NCBI GenBank assembly: GCA_016278265.1
Contig: JADQCE010000002.1
Coordinates: 310,001-374,000 of the forward strand
From: Halothiobacillus sp.
GTDB lineage: Bacteria; Pseudomonadota; Gammaproteobacteria; Halothiobacillales; Halothiobacillaceae
Direction of reading: 5' to 3'
Length of the DNA: 64,000 nt
A model generated the notes under the pieces. The model was not told where the DNA came from, searched no databases, and worked only from the letters and a program-made list of their open reading frames with translations. Positions 61,517 through 64,000 of this stretch are shown piece by piece. A program made the position numbers and the translations under genes. How positions within the stretch are numbered: position 1 is the first letter of the stretch; each line of letters starts with the position of its first letter.

Positions 61517-62788
61517 TCAGCGTGCCGCCTTTAGCGCCTGGTCGAGATCCTCGATCAGATCCTCCACGTGCTCGATGCCGATCGACAGGCGCACCATGTC
61601 CGGCGGCACGCCCGCGGCGCGCAGCTCCTCGTCGTTGAGCTGACGGTGGGTGGTCGAGGCGGGGATGGCCGCGCAACTCTTGGCATCGCCGATATTGACC
61701 AGCCGCAGGATTAGATTGAGCGCGTCGTAGAATTTCACGCCCGCCTCGCGACCGCCCTTGAGGCCGAAGCTGAGGATCCCGGAGGCCCGGCCGTCCATGT
61801 ATTTCTGCGCCAAGCGGTGGTCCTTGTGCTCGGGTAGCCCGGCGTACTGCACCCAGCTGACTTGCGGATGCCCCTCGAGGAATTCGGCGATCTCCTGGGT
61901 GTTCTCGCAGACTCGATCCATGCGCAGCGAGAGCGTCTCCAGCCCTTGCAGCAGGTTCCAGGCGGACTGGGCCGACAGGGCGGCGCCGGTATTGCGCATT
62001 GGCACCACGCGGGCGCGGGTGATAAAGGCCGCCTGACCGACGTCGTTGGTGTAACTCACGCCGTGGTAGGAGGGATCGGGCTCGATCAGCAGCGAGAAGC
62101 GCTCCGGGTGCGCGGCCCAGTCGAAGTTGCCCGAGTCGACGATCACGCCGCCGAGTGTGGTGCCATGCCCGCCGATGTACTTGGTCGCCGAGTGGATGAC
62201 GATGTCGGCGCCGTAATCGATCGGCTTGAGGAGAAAGGGCGTGCCGACGGTGTTGTCGACCATCAGCGGCAGGCCGTTGCGATGGGCGATGTCGGCCAGT
62301 CGTTCGATGTCGGCGACGCTGCCCGAGGGATTGCCGATCGACTCGCAGTAGATCGCGCGGGTGCGTTTGTCGATCGCCGCCTCGATGCCGGCAAAGTCGT
62401 CCTTGTCCTGCATCCGCACCTCGATGTCTTGGCGGGGCAGGGTGTGGGCGAACAGGTTGTAGGTGCCGCCGTAGAGCTCGCTGATCGAGATGATGTTGTC
62501 GCCGGCCTGGGCGATGGTTTGGATCGCGTAGGTGATCGCGGCCATGCCGGTGGCCGTGGCCAAGGCCCCGATGCCGCCGTCGAGTGCCGCCATGCGCGCC
62601 TCGAGCACCCCGCAGGTGGGGTTCATCATCCGCGAGTAGATATTCCCCTGGACCTTGAGGTCGAACAGGTCGGCCGCGTGCTGGGCGTTGTCGAAGCTGT
62701 ACGAGGTGGTCTGGTGGATCGGCACGGCGACGGCGTGCTGGTCGTCCGGTTCGTAGCCGGCGTGCAGGGCGATGGTTTCGGGGCGCAT
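61517..62788 (-). CDS. metY: O-acetylhomoserine aminocarboxypropyltransferase (sulfhydrylase)
   Basis: The 423-residue PLP enzyme makes homocysteine from O-acetylhomoserine and sulfide. Conserved blocks are [22 protein letters not shown], the PLP-lysine motif [11 protein letters not shown] with K203, and [22 protein letters not shown] near the C-terminus. The [14 protein letters not shown] start is typical of MetY rather than MetB or MetZ. The homoserine acetyltransferase gene is not in the window; hom (38577) supplies the backbone. AAGGAGG precedes ATG 62788. No SAM riboswitch is recognised in the short upstream gap. Confidence 0.95.
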   Translation of the reverse strand: MRPETIALHAGYEPDDQHAVAVPIHQTTSYSFDNAQHAADLFDLKVQGNIYSRMMNPTCGVLEARMAALDGGIGALATATGMAAITYAIQTIAQAGDNIISISELYGGTYNLFAHTLPRQDIEVRMQDKDDFAGIEAAIDKRTRAIYCESIGNPSGSVADIERLADIAHRNGLPLMVDNTVGTPFLLKPIDYGADIVIHSATKYIGGHGTTLGGVIVDSGNFDWAAHPERFSLLIEPDPSYHGVSYTNDVGQAAFITRARVVPMRNTGAALSAQSAWNLLQGLETLSLRMDRVCENTQEIAEFLEGHPQVSWVQYAGLPEHKDHRLAQKYMDGRASGILSFGLKGGREAGVKFYDALNLILRLVNIGDAKSCAAIPASTTHRQLNDEELRAAGVPPDMVRLSIGIEHVEDLIEDLDQALKAAR

Positions 62789-62856
62789 GCTGTCCTCCTT
62801 GTTTTTCTGGAAAGAGTAGCCTCAAACACGCTCGATGTCTGTCCCGGCCGACTGGC

Positions 62857-63564
62857 TTAGTCGAGCAACAATTCCATCTGGGCGGCAAGCAGGCCGAGCA
62901 ACGCCAGGATGATCGCCACGGCGATCGCGATGGGTTTCCGGGAGCGTCCCGAGTCCTTTCCCATGCCGATCTCCGCGAGGAGGTGGCGGATCTTCTTGCG
63001 CTTGTAGACACGGTTGAGCCAGGGGCTGACCGCGCGGATCGGGATGCCGGCGCGATCGCCCAGGCCGTCGATCATGACGAAATGTCCCGACGGGTGCCAG
63101 GCGAGGTTGTCCGGCGACAGGTCATTGATCAACACGTTCGATGCCAGCGCCCAGTCGGCGAATCGCTCCAGCGCCCGTTGTTCGTGCGGTCCGAAACGGC
63201 CGCCCTCGACTAGGTCGTGCAGGGTGGGCGCCAGCTCGCCGTTCTCATCCAGTACCGCTTCCACCAACAGGGCCGCCCCCATGTCCGTGTCGATCACGCC
63301 GAGGATGTTCTGCATGTGCGGGTAGGGCGCGAGTCGACCGGGTGCCAGCGCCCGCGAGGCGAGGTGCTCGATCATCTCGCGGGCAAACGCCCGGTGATGC
63401 CCGATGCGACGGCGCTTTTGGTAGAAGCGGTCGCGCTTGTCCCGGCGCTCGATAAAGCGCGGGTTGACCACCTTGACCAGCACGCGTGGGTCGTCGGGGT
63501 GGCGGAAGACGAGCTTCTGAACGGGGTTGAGGGCGGTGAGTTCAAGGGGAGAGATCAGGTCCAT
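62857..63564 (-). CDS. YrbL-family (PhoP-regulated network) kinase-like protein
   Basis: The 235-residue protein resembles the YrbL/PhoP_reg family, distant members of the protein-kinase fold. Visible marks are FRHPDDPRVLVKVVNP near the start (a lysine placed like the ATP-binding one), NVLINDLSPDNLAW (catalytic-loop-like) and FVMIDGLGDR (in place of DFG). A hydrophobic C-terminal helix (about residues 212-232) could anchor it in the membrane, which is not typical of E. coli YrbL. ATG 63564 (MDLISPLEL) is chosen; nine upstream codons look unconserved. The substrate is unknown. Confidence 0.82.
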   Translation of the reverse strand: MDLISPLELTALNPVQKLVFRHPDDPRVLVKVVNPRFIERRDKRDRFYQKRRRIGHHRAFAREMIEHLASRALAPGRLAPYPHMQNILGVIDTDMGAALLVEAVLDENGELAPTLHDLVEGGRFGPHEQRALERFADWALASNVLINDLSPDNLAWHPSGHFVMIDGLGDRAGIPIRAVSPWLNRVYKRKKIRHLLAEIGMGKDSGRSRKPIAIAVAIILALLGLLAAQMELLLD

Positions 63565-63629
63565 GGGCGCTGCCGAGAAGTAGGCGAGCAAGAAACAGCG
63601 GGTGATTGTAGCGTTCCGGCCATTACGGG

Positions 63630-64000
63630 TCAGTCGGCCTGTTCGTCGGTCGGGGTGATCTCGCGCTCGCAGGCCGTGCCCGTCTCGATGCAGGTGAGGT
63701 TCTCCAGGGTCTGCTTCGCGATCTGGGCCAGCGCCTCGCGCGTGAGGAAGGCCTGGTGCCCGGTAATCACCACGTTGCCGAACCCGAGTAGCCGGGCGAA
63801 CTGGTCATCGGTGAGCGGCTCGTCGCTGCGATCCTCCCAGAACAGAGGTCCCTCGTTCTCGTAGACATCGATGCCGAGTCCGCCGATCTGCCCGGATTTC
63901 AGCCCGTCGATGGCCGCCTGCGTGTCGATGACCGCACCGCGGCTGGTGTTGACGATCAGCACGCCAGGCTTGAGTTGTGCGACGGCCGCCGCGTCGATGA
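63630..64000 (-). CDS. D-2-hydroxyacid (D-lactate type) dehydrogenase, C-terminal part (5' end outside window)
   Basis: Only the last 123 residues are visible; the frame stays open to the window end. The sequence matches LdhA-like NAD-dependent D-lactate dehydrogenases: KPGVLIVNTSRGAVIDTQAAIDG, then GGLGIDVYENEGPLFWEDRS and NVVITGHQAFLTREALAQIA. H in TGHQAF is the catalytic histidine, and the Glu of the YENEG region belongs to the active site. The C-terminal tail has two cysteines (TCIETGTACE). Fermentative reduction of pyruvate is the usual role. A GTG at 63962 is internal, not the start. Confidence 0.92.
   Translation of the reverse strand, partial: IDAAAVAQLKPGVLIVNTSRGAVIDTQAAIDGLKSGQIGGLGIDVYENEGPLFWEDRSDEPLTDDQFARLLGFGNVVITGHQAFLTREALAQIAKQTLENLTCIETGTACEREITPTDEQAD

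Overview
This is a GC-rich chromosomal window from a gammaproteobacterium. The gene content (SoxC/SoxD-type sulfite or sulfane dehydrogenase, molybdopterin synthesis genes, a complete Rnf/Rsx electron-transport operon, a BCCT osmolyte carrier) fits a halotolerant sulfur-oxidising chemolithotroph of the Halothiobacillus/Guyparkeria or Ectothiorhodospira kind. That placement is an inference; no rRNA gene is present. Coding density is high, most genes show clear Shine-Dalgarno sites, and many neighbours are coupled through ATGA or TGATG overlaps. No tRNA, rRNA, CRISPR array, prophage or insertion sequence was recognised.

Layout. 1-5270: end of an RND efflux pump, an MgtC/DUF4010 membrane protein, a BaiN/HI0933-like flavoprotein, a YaiI-family protein and dnaQ. 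5322-10824: rsxABCDGE behind an extended -10 promoter. 10939-16938: a dienelactone hydrolase, a PDC-type membrane protein, nagZ-hpt-mtnP (cell-wall recycling and methylthioinosine/hypoxanthine salvage) and thrC. 17110-23084: soxC-soxD on the minus strand, divergent from moaE-moeA-moaC-moaA on the plus strand, so a Moco enzyme and its cofactor pathway share one regulatory region. 23200-25450: NfeD protease and slipin. 25548-32225: a nucleotide-transporter-like protein, two exported serine (beta-lactamase-fold) hydrolases and a large exported dikinase-like protein. 32440-37000: a decayed small gene, a secreted dienelactone hydrolase, a BCCT carrier with a leader hairpin and a PAS chemoreceptor. 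37263-41362: alaC-hom and a DnaQ/GIY-YIG fusion nuclease. 41536-51184: a two-domain kinase, PBP1b, a TPR lipoprotein, a DinG/YoaA helicase and a haem-binding GGDEF/EAL protein. 51503-54894: an SDR, folD, rnt and an HPP membrane protein. 54979-59040: a four-gene Mn/Fe/Zn ABC importer behind a palindromic operator. 59156-64000: a small lipoprotein, a YiiX-like hydrolase, a methyltransferase, a DUF1614 protein, metY, a YrbL-like protein and the end of a D-lactate dehydrogenase-type gene.

The points most worth a second look are: the exported protein at 29244-32225, whose order (phosphohistidine domain, then ATP-grasp) matches glucan water dikinases and whose operon partner is a serine hydrolase; the haem c-binding diguanylate cyclase; a 22-bp palindrome at the metal-importer promoter; a hairpin covering the ribosome-binding site of the BCCT gene; paired inverted motifs around soxC/moaE and before moaA; a Cys-rich insertion in threonine synthase; and two different REPIN-like elements.
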